Shown here in pieces: positions 24,869 through 32,791 of a stretch of 35,415 nucleotides of DNA. Origin of the DNA: Massilia sp. UBA2604 (GTDB lineage: Bacteria > Pseudomonadota > Gammaproteobacteria > Burkholderiales > Burkholderiaceae_D); contig DDKG01000324.1 of NCBI GenBank assembly GCA_002339265.1, positions 1 to 35,415 on the forward strand, read 5' to 3'. Every line of letters starts with the position of its first letter. Positions within the stretch are counted from its first letter, which is position 1. The notes beneath the pieces were generated by a model. It did not search any database. It had not been told where the DNA came from and was given only the letters and a program-made list of their open reading frames with translations. Made by a program: the position numbers and the translations under genes.

Positions 24869-25783
24869 TCATTGCGGGCCGAGCTTTCCAATTAACGCCG
24901 CAAGCTGCGCGACCTCTTCCGGCAGTAGTTCGGTCAGCGGCGCGCGCACCGGACCCGCGCTGTATCCGGAAATGGCAGCCCCGGCCTTGACGATGCTTAC
25001 TGCGTAACCGGGTTTTTTGTTACGAATGGCCAGATATGGCAGGAAGAAATCGTCGATCAGACGACGCTGGACTGCAAAGTCATCGAGACGGACCGCGTCG
25101 TAGAACTCAATAGCCGTTTTTGGGATGAAGTTGAATACTGCTGATGAATAGACCGGTACGCCCAGCGCTTTATAGGCGGCTGCGTACACTTCTGCAGTGG
25201 GCAAACCGCCGAGGTAAGTAAGACGGTCACCCAGCTTGCGGCGTATGGTTACCATGGGCTCGATATCGCCGACGCCATCCTTGAAACCGATCAGGTTCGG
25301 ACAGCGATCGGCCAGTTTCAGCAGGGAGTTTGCGGTGAGCTGGCAGCGGTCACGGTTATAGACGACAACACCAAATTTCACCGACGCGCAAACGGCGGCG
25401 ACATGCTCGATCAGACCGTCCTGGCTCGCTTCGGTCAGGTAGTGCGGCAGGAGAAGAATGCCATGGGCTCCCAGGCGCTCGGCTTCCTGCGCATAATGGA
25501 TCGCCATGCGCGTAGGGCCGCCTGCGCCGGCCAAAATCGGCACCCGACCGTGACAGCTTTCCACAGCGACTCTCACGACTTGCGTGTAATCCTCGGGGGT
25601 GAGCGAAAAGAACTCCCCTGTCCCGCCGGCGGCGAACAGGGCGCTTGCACCGTACGAAGAAAGCCACTCTAGCCGATTCCTATAAGTGTCTGGCCTGAAG
25701 TCGCCGTGTGCATCAAAATCGGTGATTGGGAACGACAGCAGGCCTGAGGACAAGATGTGTTTGACGTCTTGCGGAGTAAACAT
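24869..25783 (-). CDS. kdgD: 5-dehydro-4-deoxyglucarate dehydratase (KdgD-type, DHDPS family)
   Basis: Class I aldolase-fold enzyme that dehydrates and decarboxylates 5-keto-4-deoxy-D-glucarate to 2-oxoglutarate semialdehyde in glucarate/galactarate (and oxidised galacturonate) breakdown. The 304-residue protein has the normal length. GGTGEFFS (53-60) is the family phosphate/carboxylate-site variant, Tyr142 in VVVYNRD is the conserved proton shuttle, and Lys168 in [10 protein letters not shown] is the Schiff-base lysine. [10 protein letters not shown] and [14 protein letters not shown] are typical of KdgD rather than DapA. The expected partners (glucarate dehydratase, semialdehyde dehydrogenase) are not in the window. 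AT-rich upstream DNA carries palindromes that look like GntR-class operator sites. Related dihydrodipicolinate-synthase paralogues are the main alternative. Confidence 0.87.
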   Translation of the reverse strand: MFTPQDVKHILSSGLLSFPITDFDAHGDFRPDTYRNRLEWLSSYGASALFAAGGTGEFFSLTPEDYTQVVRVAVESCHGRVPILAGAGGPTRMAIHYAQEAERLGAHGILLLPHYLTEASQDGLIEHVAAVCASVKFGVVVYNRDRCQLTANSLLKLADRCPNLIGFKDGVGDIEPMVTIRRKLGDRLTYLGGLPTAEVYAAAYKALGVPVYSSAVFNFIPKTAIEFYDAVRLDDFAVQRRLIDDFFLPYLAIRNKKPGYAVSIVKAGAAISGYSAGPVRAPLTELLPEEVAQLAALIGKLGPQ

Positions 25784-25828
25784 GATGAGCTACCTTTCAA
25801 AGAGAGACAAAAAACAATAATAGCGAGA

Positions 25829-25931
25829 ATGTCATCAGACATCATACAACTACTTTCAACCAAACACCAGCAATCACTACGCTTGAGGCGGAGAAGTGAA
25901 TGCATCGAACAATTGAGTCATAAGATGTCTG
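25829..25931 (-). promoter_or_regulatory. Pair of related candidate operators upstream of kdgD
   Basis: A palindrome ATGTC-ATCA-GACAT (25829-25842) lies 46 bp upstream of the kdgD start. The same octamer CAGACATC occurs at 25836-25843 and, inverted (GATGTCTG), at 25924-25931, 88 bp apart. The form resembles operators of FCD-type GntR regulators of sugar-acid genes. No regulator gene is present nearby. The octamer pair could support DNA looping. Confidence 0.4.
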
Positions 25932-25965
25932 ACAACCTAGCAGGAACTGATATCGTACGAACTTT

Positions 25966-26277
25966 CTATTCCAGTTCAGCAAACACCCCGGCCGGGTCGG
26001 TATGCAATACCGTCCCAAGCGGTCCGCCTTCGTCCATGTAATGTGCGGCGCGCCGTCGATACAAGCGATTCAATCGAAAGGATTTGAAAGGTGACGTATC
26101 GTGCAAATCCCCGTTCCGGGGCGCAATCGTCCAGATGAGCTCATCGGTTCGATCATTCTCCCGCCGGGTACGCCCTCTGCCTGAAACTGAGAGATGGCGC
26201 GCCTGCAGACTTGGTGGAGCACGTCGCGACGGAGCAAAATCGCAGCCCCTGATCTGCGACGCCGACGTCATACGCAC
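25966..26277 (-). other. Unassigned stretch 25.8-26.5 kb with a possible gene remnant
   Basis: The 680 bp between the kdgD and GNAT-like genes hold no convincing gene. An open frame of 103 residues at 25966-26277 (minus) ends in HYMDEGGPLGTVLHTDPAGVFAELE-like sequence, of which GTVLHTDPAGVFAELE faintly resembles the C-terminal strand of glyoxalase/VOC proteins (DPxGxxxELE), but the rest is basic and not protein-like. It has no ribosome-binding site. It may be the remnant of a gene. The kdgD operators lie at its downstream edge. Confidence 0.2.
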
Positions 26278-26462
26278 CGAATCTGGCTTGCGAGTCCTTT
26301 ACAAGAGACGCGGACGTTCCTTCTTCCATTCTTATCGGGAGAGACAGTAACCATACCGCGTCCATAGTTCTTGAACCAAAATATCGTGTCAGCGCATTCA
26401 TGCCATCGCGGTTTATCCTTCCGATGGCAGATGAATTGAAACGGAAGGCTGGCAACGATGCA

Positions 26463-27203
26463 TCACCCCGGAATCGTGCCTCCGGGTACGTTGCACCCTC
26501 TCGCGAAATTCTTGACATGCAAACCCAGCCGCGATTCCATCTGGGCTGCGGTATACCCGGCCCCAGCCAGGATCAGGCGGGTTTGCAGGTCTTCCTTGAT
26601 ATACGTGGCGATGTCGTCGCCAAGGTAACGAAGCACCTTGTCGCGCACCTCGACACAGATCAGTGGATAGCGGCGACCGAGAGAGCGCCATAAGGCATGT
26701 GCGCCGTCCGATTGGCGCGCGCCGCTGATCAGGCAATTGCCTGCGTCGAGCCACCATCTGTAAATAGTCGAAGCAATGCCGCGACGCTGGTACATCTGGG
26801 CATATTTCGAGTGTGGCGCACGAAGGTGCCGCTCGGTTTGCCGGTTGAGTTCGATCAGTCGGTTGAATACCGTGTAGCCCGCCAGTCGTCCGCGCGCCAG
26901 GTCCTGGACATACACATAATGTTCTCCGTCGGCTTGCCGATAGCGAAAGGCGAAGTCCGAATGACGAAGGTCGAGCATTGGCAACCCATATAGCGCGTCG
27001 CCCAGGCTATTCATGCGCTCGAATAGTTCTTCAAGCTCTGTCTGCAGTTGTTCGGGAGGCTGCGCGACGTCGATCCTCAGTTCGCTCGGAGCATGTCGGA
27101 TCGTTGCGTCGCCACACAGGCGCTTCAGGCCGTGCCATCGCTCCAGTAAATCCGAATGCAGCGTTGGGGCAAACAAGTTGGCAACATATGGCATGGCATT
27201 CAT
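26463..27203 (-). CDS. GNAT-like acyltransferase, coupled to the hexapeptide protein
   Basis: A 246-residue soluble protein. The N-terminal part (1-80) is helical and variable. The C-terminal half reads like a GNAT N-acyltransferase: a beta strand (EHYVYVQDLARGRLAGYTVF), then the acyl-CoA-binding turn YQRRGIASTIYRWWLDAG, followed by NCLISGARQSDGAHALWRSL and ICVEVRD. The turn matches the R/Q-x-x-G-x-G/A motif A, but with Ala at the last position. Its ATG overlaps the TGA of the upstream hexapeptide gene (ATGA at 27203-27200), so the two are translationally coupled. The start at 27203 is chosen for this reason; an in-frame ATG at 27275 would lie inside the upstream gene. Substrate unknown; the encoded pair suggests one acts on or beside the other. 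Confidence 0.7.
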   Translation of the reverse strand: MNAMPYVANLFAPTLHSDLLERWHGLKRLCGDATIRHAPSELRIDVAQPPEQLQTELEELFERMNSLGDALYGLPMLDLRHSDFAFRYRQADGEHYVYVQDLARGRLAGYTVFNRLIELNRQTERHLRAPHSKYAQMYQRRGIASTIYRWWLDAGNCLISGARQSDGAHALWRSLGRRYPLICVEVRDKVLRYLGDDIATYIKEDLQTRLILAGAGYTAAQMESRLGLHVKNFARGCNVPGGTIPG

Positions 27204-28063
27204 GTGTTGCACCACCAGCCACTCAGTAGCCGCTCCGGCTTGCTCTTCGCACTTACCCGCGCGCTCGACTCCCACTCTTCGACACGTACATTCAATCCGG
27301 CATAGATCGCGTGTCCCTGGCCGGCACGAATCTCTCCCCCCGTCTGCAGACTTTCTCCGGCTCTGATGGCACCATATGCCGCGATGTCCACGCGCGCCCT
27401 GATTCCCCAGTTTGCTTCAAGGTGGTTTTCGCACAGGATCTCCGCACCGCCATCAATACCATGACCGGCACGGATCACGTCGCGGCCAGTAATCGCGTGC
27501 CCAGCGCGGATGCCTTTGCCGCACACGATAGGTCCCGTTACCTCGATGTCATGGCCTGCAAGGCAGTTTCCGCCGATATATATGCCCTCGCGGCAGACGA
27601 TCGACCAGCCGCAACGCAGGTCGCTGCGGGTACGGATCACCCCTGCCGCTTCCACGCCCCATTGCGCGCTGATACCTTCGCCGGACTCAATGGCGCCTCC
27701 ACACTGGATGCCGGCGCCGGCGATCAGATCGCCTCCGCACGTGATCGACGTCCCCGCGATGATTGCGCCATGCGCACGTATCGTGCGCCCAGTGTGTAAC
27801 ACCGTGTCGACGTTGATATTTCCGCGTACTTCCAGCCGACCTGCGAATACGACCGCCTGCGCATCGATACTGTCGACGACCCGAATCTCGTTAGTCGGCC
27901 CGAACTGGGCTAACAGCCAGACAGCGTCGCCCACGCGGTCGGCCTCGACCAGCGCGTCGAGCAACGGCTGATAATCAGATCCTTGTTCGTGATGGCGCAA
28001 AAACCATCGCATCCCACTGACACAAGGCTGCTTCATCCTGATGAAGTTCTTAGTAATATCCAT
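27200..28063 (-). CDS. Uninterrupted hexapeptide-repeat beta-helix protein, function unknown
   Basis: A 287-residue protein. Residues 1-60 are helical (MRWFLRHHEQGSDYQPLLDALVE, VWLLAQFGPTNE). From residue 71 to 250 I count 30 consecutive six-residue units without a break, with Ile/Leu/Val first, a small residue (Ala, Cys, Gly, Ser, Thr) third and usually Gly fourth: IRAHGA, IIAGTS, ITCGGD, LIAGAG, IQCGGA and so on. This is the pattern of a left-handed parallel beta-helix, about ten coils of 18 residues. Many third positions are cysteine (109, 121, 151, 157, 181, 211). Hexapeptide acyltransferases normally have loops carrying a catalytic histidine; no such insertion is seen, so a structural or scaffold role is more likely. 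A polymer-forming (bactofilin-like) solenoid is the alternative. The start could also be Met10 (28036). Confidence 0.75.
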   Translation of the reverse strand: MDITKNFIRMKQPCVSGMRWFLRHHEQGSDYQPLLDALVEADRVGDAVWLLAQFGPTNEIRVVDSIDAQAVVFAGRLEVRGNINVDTVLHTGRTIRAHGAIIAGTSITCGGDLIAGAGIQCGGAIESGEGISAQWGVEAAGVIRTRSDLRCGWSIVCREGIYIGGNCLAGHDIEVTGPIVCGKGIRAGHAITGRDVIRAGHGIDGGAEILCENHLEANWGIRARVDIAAYGAIRAGESLQTGGEIRAGQGHAIYAGLNVRVEEWESSARVSAKSKPERLLSGWWCNT

Positions 28064-28522
28064 TCGATCTCAATGCACAAGCGCTCGGCTACATACAACC
28101 GGGTTATATTATTCAGCGAGAAGTATTGGCTATTTGGCAGCGCTTGACTATTCGGCCCTACTCGTAAGGGAGTCACTTAGGGTGCGGCGAAACCATGCGC
28201 AGCTGGTGGCCGCAGAACGGCAACGCAGCCAAGGGGGCAAGGCCATACGGCCGGAGTGTTAGCACATGTTCGAGTACGCGCACCTGCCACGGAATACCCC
28301 ACTGCCAGCCGCGACGCATCCTGTCGGCGCCAGCGCGTCACCACGAAGGAATCAATAGCGGCAAGCGTGAAAACGGCTTGAGCTGGGAGAGCTTCCGCCT
28401 GTGCTGCACAAGGCAGCGCAGGCGTTCTCGGTGCGGACCGCGCAGGTGAGGGCGTGAATATGACGTTGGAGGCCAGGTTCGGCTTTTGTCGGCCCGACGC
28501 GATGACGCGCTTGCAGACACCT
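28064..28522. other. Intergenic region without a supported gene
   Basis: About 460 bp between two minus-strand genes. No protein-like open frame with a ribosome-binding site was found; overlapping open frames read as shadows. Its AT-rich right edge (AATAATATAAC on the minus strand near 28100-28115) is a possible promoter region for the hexapeptide gene, but no -10/-35 pair is convincing. Confidence 0.4.
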
Positions 28523-29509
28523 TCAGGGTGCGCCGCTCGCCGCTGCCTGCTCCGCATGCTCGAGCGCTGTCGGCACGCCACCCATGGCCGGTGGATGTCG
28601 CGTATCCGGGATGCTGCGCGCCCGTGGCGGTGCCAACAGCAGCACGTCACAGCGTGTATCGCTCAACACCGTCCACGGCGTCGATTCGGTCAGCCAACCC
28701 AGCAGCATTGAATCGGCGCCATCGGCCAGCGCGATGAGGTCGGGCTTGACCGTGCGCAGATAGGTGCGCGTGGCAAGCGCTTCCGGTTGCGCGGTCAAGA
28801 CCAGCGAAAATTTTGTCAGCGGCCGGCTGAGCCGCCCTAGGAAGGTGGAAAACGCCGCCTGTGCCTGACGCTGCGCTCGCAAGCGGAAATTGTCGATAGA
28901 CTGGTCGCTGACACCGGCACCGAGCATGGCGCCCTGCCCGGCGGCTCGATAACTGTGCAGGAAGGTGATGTGCGCTTCGGGCAGTAGGTGCATGACGGTT
29001 TCGGTGACACGCAGGGCGTCGTCCGAAAAATCGACCGGAACCGCGATCCGCGCGTACGCACAGCGTGGCTCGTTACGTACCAACAGCACCGGACGCCCGC
29101 TCATGCGCGCAATCCTGGCCGCCTCGCCGGCGCCGGTCGACGGCCTTTTCCAGTGCGAGTCACAGCCTTCCAACACCACCATGTCGGCCGCGGTCGTCCT
29201 GACCCGCGCCGCCACCTGGGCCGCCAGCGCGCCGACGCCGGACGCGATCGTGCAACGTATGCCATAGTGTTCGCGCAGATACTCCGACTGGCAGCTCAGG
29301 CGCCGCATCGTACGCTCTTGCTCTGCGCGCTCGGCGTGATGCTCGGACCCGCGCATCCAGGATACGATCCGGCGCGTACCGGCCGGTGTCACCACCGAAA
29401 AGATATCCAGCGTGGCGTCCTGCAAATTGCTCACCAGCATGGCAGCACGTTGCGTCACATGCGCCGCGTCATTTCCAGATTTCGTCGCGACCAGAATCCC
29501 ATACAACAT
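28523..29509 (-). CDS. Tandem universal stress protein (two UspA domains)
   Basis: A 328-residue cytoplasmic protein made of two UspA-like domains. The first (about 1-146) begins MLYGILVATKSG and ends MSGRPVLLVRNE; the second (about 150-290) begins YARIAVPVDFSDDALRV, has LTAQPEALATRTYLRTVKPDLIAL and ends LSDTRCDVLLLAPP. The usual ATP-binding G-x2-G-x9-G-S/T motif is degenerate in both, so nucleotide binding is uncertain. The last 35 residues are a Pro/Ala-rich tail. A near-perfect ribosome-binding site (GAGGAG) lies 9 bases before the ATG. The protein is divergent from the MASE1 kinase gene, with 346 bp between the starts, which suggests a shared stress response. Confidence 0.9.
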   Translation of the reverse strand: MLYGILVATKSGNDAAHVTQRAAMLVSNLQDATLDIFSVVTPAGTRRIVSWMRGSEHHAERAEQERTMRRLSCQSEYLREHYGIRCTIASGVGALAAQVAARVRTTAADMVVLEGCDSHWKRPSTGAGEAARIARMSGRPVLLVRNEPRCAYARIAVPVDFSDDALRVTETVMHLLPEAHITFLHSYRAAGQGAMLGAGVSDQSIDNFRLRAQRQAQAAFSTFLGRLSRPLTKFSLVLTAQPEALATRTYLRTVKPDLIALADGADSMLLGWLTESTPWTVLSDTRCDVLLLAPPRARSIPDTRHPPAMGGVPTALEHAEQAAASGAP

Positions 29510-29741
29510 AGCAAGCTCCTCATCAACAAGATGCGCGCAGCGCCGGCGTTTAAACTCGTGTCACGACAGCAGCGCTACGCACAGGTCCAGGATCGACAGT
29601 GCCATCCACTGCCCTGGCCACGTTGCAGTATGACGACCTCATGGCATCTTGCCCATTCGCCAAGCCACGTAGGGGCTGCCCTCAGTTGGCGCAGTGTTCG
29701 CGCAAGACGTCCACGAGGACGTGACCGATCGGCGCAAGCAG

Positions 29742-29770
29742 CTGCCCGCGCGGCGGTAAAGCTCTATACT
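29742..29770 (+). promoter_or_regulatory. Weak candidate promoter of the MASE1 kinase operon
   Basis: TATACT (29765-29770) is a good -10; the only hexamer at 17-bp spacing is CTGCCC (29742-29747), a poor -35. The rest of the 346-bp divergent region (29510-29855) contains a short hairpin ACGTCC-ACGA-GGACGT (29707-29722) but no FNR-type box or other motif I can support. The kinase operon may therefore use an activator. Confidence 0.3.
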
Positions 29771-29855
29771 GTCGGGTCGAATATTCACGAAGTTCAGCTC
29801 ATGCCACGTCTTTGCCGTCGCCGCCCGATTTTCCAGCCTGCTGCGCGTAGCGCAC

Positions 29856-31445
29856 ATGCGTAACGCGGACTCGCTTGCGAGCTTTTGGCGCGCCTGTCTT
29901 TTTATCGCCGTTTATATCGGCTTGGACATCCTGAGCGGTCCCGAAGCGCGTTACCAGACTATTGCTCCAGTATGGCATCCGGCGGCCGGACTGGCCGCTT
30001 ATGCCGTGCTCAGGCATGGCAAGCACGCAATCCTGCCGCTGCTCGCAGCGGCGCTGCTCGCAGCAGCCATCACGCCTGCGGTGCCGGCTCGACCGCTCTG
30101 GTCGCTGGCGGTCGGGTTGCTACCCTTACCGGTGTACGTGGCGCTCGGCCTGTACATGCGCCGCGTTTTGCCCGGCAGTGCATTTTTCGCCAGCCATCGC
30201 GGCCTGCTGCTTTGGGCTGCGGCAGTGACGCTGGGCAGCCTGTGCAGCGCCGTACTGTATGCGCAGATGGTGCCGGCTGGTGGCGCCGGCCAGGAATCTG
30301 CATGGATCGCCTTGTTGACGCGCTACACGATCGCCGAAACCGCCGGAATCCTGGTGATCATGCCAGCGGCCTGGTGCCTGCTTGCGTCCGAGCTGAGAAG
30401 TGACTTCACGTCCCGGATTTTCAGCTGGGACACTCTGGCCTACACTGTGCTGATCGCCGTGGTGCTTGGCGTAGCGCTGGAGCGAGTGGCCCCGGAATCG
30501 GTTGCTTACTATCTGCTCATCCTGCCTCTGGCCTGGGCCGCCGCACGCCAGGGCATGGCCGGTGCGGTCAGCGCCGCCATCGTGCTTGAGGTCGGAGTAA
30601 CCCTGGCTGCACTACGTCCGCTGGTCTATGCCGAGCAGATGCCTAACGTCCAGATGCTGGTACTTACCCTGACGCTATCCGGATTCCTGATCGGCATCGC
30701 CGTCGATATGGCGCGCCGCGCCAGCCACGAGCTGCAGCAGTCCCTGCGACTGGCTGCGGCGGGCGAGATGGCGGCGGCCGTGGCCCATGAGCTGAACCAA
30801 CCGCTCACTGCCCTTTCGGCGTACGGAAGCGCATGCCAGCGCCTGGTACAACGCGATGGCGGCAATCCGCTGCTGCACAAGACGATCCAGGCGATGGCGG
30901 CGGAGTCCCAACGTGCATCGAACGTTCTCAAGCGCCTGCGCGAATTCTTTCGCACCGGCTCCACCCTGCTGGAACCGATCGCGCTGGCGGTTCTGATCCG
31001 CGACGCGGTCAATTCATTCGACGAGCAAGCCCAAACGAATGACGTCTGCCTGCAGGTCGATCACTTGCCCGACATCGAGCTGCTGGGAGACCGTGTGCAG
31101 CTCGACATCGTTCTGCGCAACTTGCTCGCCAATGCGGTGCAGGCCCTTGCCGGGATGTCCGTGGCGGCCGACCGCACCATTACGGTCGATGCTGGTGTCG
31201 ACGGCGAAGCGATCTGGATCCGGATCGCCGACACCGGCCCCGGCATTGCCGACAGTATCCGCGCGCGCCTGTTCGAGCCATTTGTCTCGCTCAAGTCGAG
31301 CGGGCTCGGCTTGGGGCTGGCCATCAGCCGCTCGATTGTCGAAGCCCATGGCGGTACGCTCACCGTCGAGCCCAGTCAGCACGCCGTCCTCAAGCTCACG
31401 CTGCCGACACGCGCTGCCCAAGAAATCTCTAGACAACAAATATGA
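29856..31445 (+). CDS. MASE1-domain sensor histidine kinase
   Basis: A 529-residue inner-membrane sensor kinase. Residues 1-290 are a MASE1-type sensor with about eight membrane helices (for example YQTIAPVWHPAAGLAAYAVL near the start). The kinase core begins at about residue 296: phospho-acceptor His311 in AVAHELNQPLTALS, N-box LRNLLANAVQAL, G1 DTGPGIADSI and G2 GLGLGLAISRSIVEAHGG. The HELNQPL type is shared with kinases of the FixL/TodS/DctB group. Its stop overlaps the start of the FixJ-type regulator (ATGA), so the two form a coupled two-component system. The signal is not visible; no heme-PAS domain is present. Strength of start is modest as no good ribosome-binding site is seen. Confidence 0.9.
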   Translation: MRNADSLASFWRACLFIAVYIGLDILSGPEARYQTIAPVWHPAAGLAAYAVLRHGKHAILPLLAAALLAAAITPAVPARPLWSLAVGLLPLPVYVALGLYMRRVLPGSAFFASHRGLLLWAAAVTLGSLCSAVLYAQMVPAGGAGQESAWIALLTRYTIAETAGILVIMPAAWCLLASELRSDFTSRIFSWDTLAYTVLIAVVLGVALERVAPESVAYYLLILPLAWAAARQGMAGAVSAAIVLEVGVTLAALRPLVYAEQMPNVQMLVLTLTLSGFLIGIAVDMARRASHELQQSLRLAAAGEMAAAVAHELNQPLTALSAYGSACQRLVQRDGGNPLLHKTIQAMAAESQRASNVLKRLREFFRTGSTLLEPIALAVLIRDAVNSFDEQAQTNDVCLQVDHLPDIELLGDRVQLDIVLRNLLANAVQALAGMSVAADRTITVDAGVDGEAIWIRIADTGPGIADSIRARLFEPFVSLKSSGLGLGLAISRSIVEAHGGTLTVEPSQHAVLKLTLPTRAAQEISRQQI

Positions 31446-32053
31446 CCACCGAAAATACTGTTTACATCATCGACGACGATGCGGCAGTGCGCGATGCACT
31501 GGGTCTTCTGTTGAGCCTGAACGGCTACCGCACCGCCTTTTTCGCTGACGCCGCCGCGTTTTTGGGCGCCTGGACCAGTGACTACCGGGGCTGCATACTG
31601 ATGGACATTCGCATGCCTGGTATCGATGGTCTGACCTTGCAGAACCTGTTGCTGGAACAAGGATGCCTGCTACCCGTGCTGATTATTACCGGGCACGGCG
31701 ATGTCGATTCGGCGCGCGCGGCATTTCGCTCGCAGGCAGTCGATTTCCTGGAGAAGCCGCTGCAGGAGGAACAGCTGATAGCGGCGATCGAGGAGGCGCT
31801 CGCTCGCCAGTCGGGCCAGCGGGAGCAGACCGAAGCCGAGCGCGCGTACTGTCGGCGCGCGGCGACGCTGACCCCACGTGAGCGCGAAGTCATGCTGTTG
31901 GTGTTCGCAGGTCGTCACAATCGCGAGATCGCGCAAGACCTGGGTATAAGCGTACGCACGGTCGAAGTACACAAAGGCAGAATGATGGAAAAGCTGCAGG
32001 TGACATCGGTTGCCGACCTCGTACGCCAGCACCTCCAGCATGGCGCCGAGTAA
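31442..32053 (+). CDS. FixJ/NarL-type response regulator
   Basis: A 203-residue regulator: receiver at 1-120 with acid pocket Asp11-Asp12-Asp13 (YIIDDDAAVRD), phosphoacceptor Asp55 (LMDIRMPGIDG), Thr in LIITGHGD and Lys in FLEKPLQEE; then a LuxR-type helix-turn-helix at about 143-200 (LTPREREVMLLVFAGRHNRE, ISVRTVEVHKGRMMEKL). The LEKP and HTH patterns are those of the FixJ group. It overlaps the kinase gene by four bases and is almost certainly its cognate. Targets are unknown, with the divergent USP gene a candidate. The end is 75 bp from the convergent Rnk-like gene. Confidence 0.93.
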   Translation: MTTENTVYIIDDDAAVRDALGLLLSLNGYRTAFFADAAAFLGAWTSDYRGCILMDIRMPGIDGLTLQNLLLEQGCLLPVLIITGHGDVDSARAAFRSQAVDFLEKPLQEEQLIAAIEEALARQSGQREQTEAERAYCRRAATLTPREREVMLLVFAGRHNREIAQDLGISVRTVEVHKGRMMEKLQVTSVADLVRQHLQHGAE

Positions 32054-32127
32054 GCGCGATCAGGCCGGCGTGTCGGCCGGCAAGTGATTCATGGGTGCGG
32101 AATGAGTTACGTGTTCAGCTTGAGCCT

Positions 32128-32499
32128 TTATCTCGAGAATGCGGATATTGACGACGTCTCCTCCCTACGTGGCCAGGCGATCGTGGACCCGACGGCGAGG
32201 CCCAGCAGCGCGCAGCCAACCGGAGCCAATACCGAAATTCGGTCCGGGCCGTTCGCATCCTGCGGATAGACCAGGGTCAGGCACAACTGGTCCGGCGGCA
32301 TGTCCATTGAAAATCGCACCGTGGAACGCATCCTGACCACGTCGGGCGGCATCTCGGCCAGGGGCCGAATATCGGCGCGCTCGAGTTCTTCGATAAGGTC
32401 GCGTTGATCTTTGCAGGCCTCGACGGGCAGCGCGTCAAGCAAGGCTTCCAGCTGTTGCAGATCGCAGGACGAGATGATGAGGTTTGGTGGGTTTGTCAT
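32128..32499 (-). CDS. rnk: Rnk-like nucleoside diphosphate kinase regulator, C-terminus apparently frameshifted
   Basis: As read, a 123-residue protein. The N-terminal half carries a short coiled coil-like region (DLQQLEALLDALPVEACKDQRDLI) and the second half is a GreA/GreB C-terminal-type domain (TVRFSMDMPPDQLCLTLVYP, then ISVLAPVGCALLGLAVGSTIAW), which marks the Rnk family that binds RNA polymerase. The expected C-terminal strand is missing: the frame ends WPRREETSSISAFSR, whereas another frame of the same DNA encodes GGDVVNIRILEIKAQAEHV, as in Rnk. One base seems to be lost near 32170, and the restored frame would end at 32060. Whether the short form works is unclear. The start at 32499 is preferred to 32598 (the extra 33 residues are unlike Rnk). 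Confidence 0.75.
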   Translation of the reverse strand: MTNPPNLIISSCDLQQLEALLDALPVEACKDQRDLIEELERADIRPLAEMPPDVVRMRSTVRFSMDMPPDQLCLTLVYPQDANGPDRISVLAPVGCALLGLAVGSTIAWPRREETSSISAFSR

Positions 32500-32581
32500 G
32501 GTGACTCTCGGGTTATGGATGTCGGATGGCCGCCCCGTTCCCGGGACGGCTTGAAGCGGATGAGGCTGATCTTCGGTGTTG

Positions 32582-32791
32582 TCAGGCATGCGCCCCATAC
32601 TGCACCAGCGAAGCTACTGCTGCCAGTACACCGGCTATCGCACTCGTGACCATGAGACGGGTCCACCAGCGACGCGCCTTCAGGCGCCGCCGCAGCAGTT
32701 TCTTGACCAGCTGCCGCTTGCTACGACGTTCGATGCAATGTTTAGCATGCACGCCGCAATCGAGCATCAAGCCGGACTGTTGCTTGTCCAT
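32582..32791 (-). CDS. Small basic membrane protein, 69 residues, unknown function
   Basis: A short gene with a strong ribosome-binding site (AGGAG, 8 bases before the ATG), which decides this start over a longer frame. The N-terminus has two cysteines (Cys16 and Cys22), a very basic middle (RRSKRQLVKKLLRRRLKARR), then one membrane helix (MVTSAIAGVLAAVASLV) and a short tail. Positive charges before the helix predict an N-in orientation. It lies on the same strand, 82 bp ahead of the Rnk-like gene. No family is recognised, but the signal-like structure and ribosome-binding site make it a credible gene. Confidence 0.65.
   Translation of the reverse strand: MDKQQSGLMLDCGVHAKHCIERRSKRQLVKKLLRRRLKARRWWTRLMVTSAIAGVLAAVASLVQYGAHA

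Noticed and set aside
26160..26275. Pieces resembling glycine (GGAGCAAAA, CTCTCAG) and TPP (CTGAGA, CCTGATCT) riboswitch motifs
   Set aside because: The glycine-like pieces lie on opposite strands, the TPP-like pieces lack the GGATAATGCCAGCG core, and no gene in the right orientation follows.
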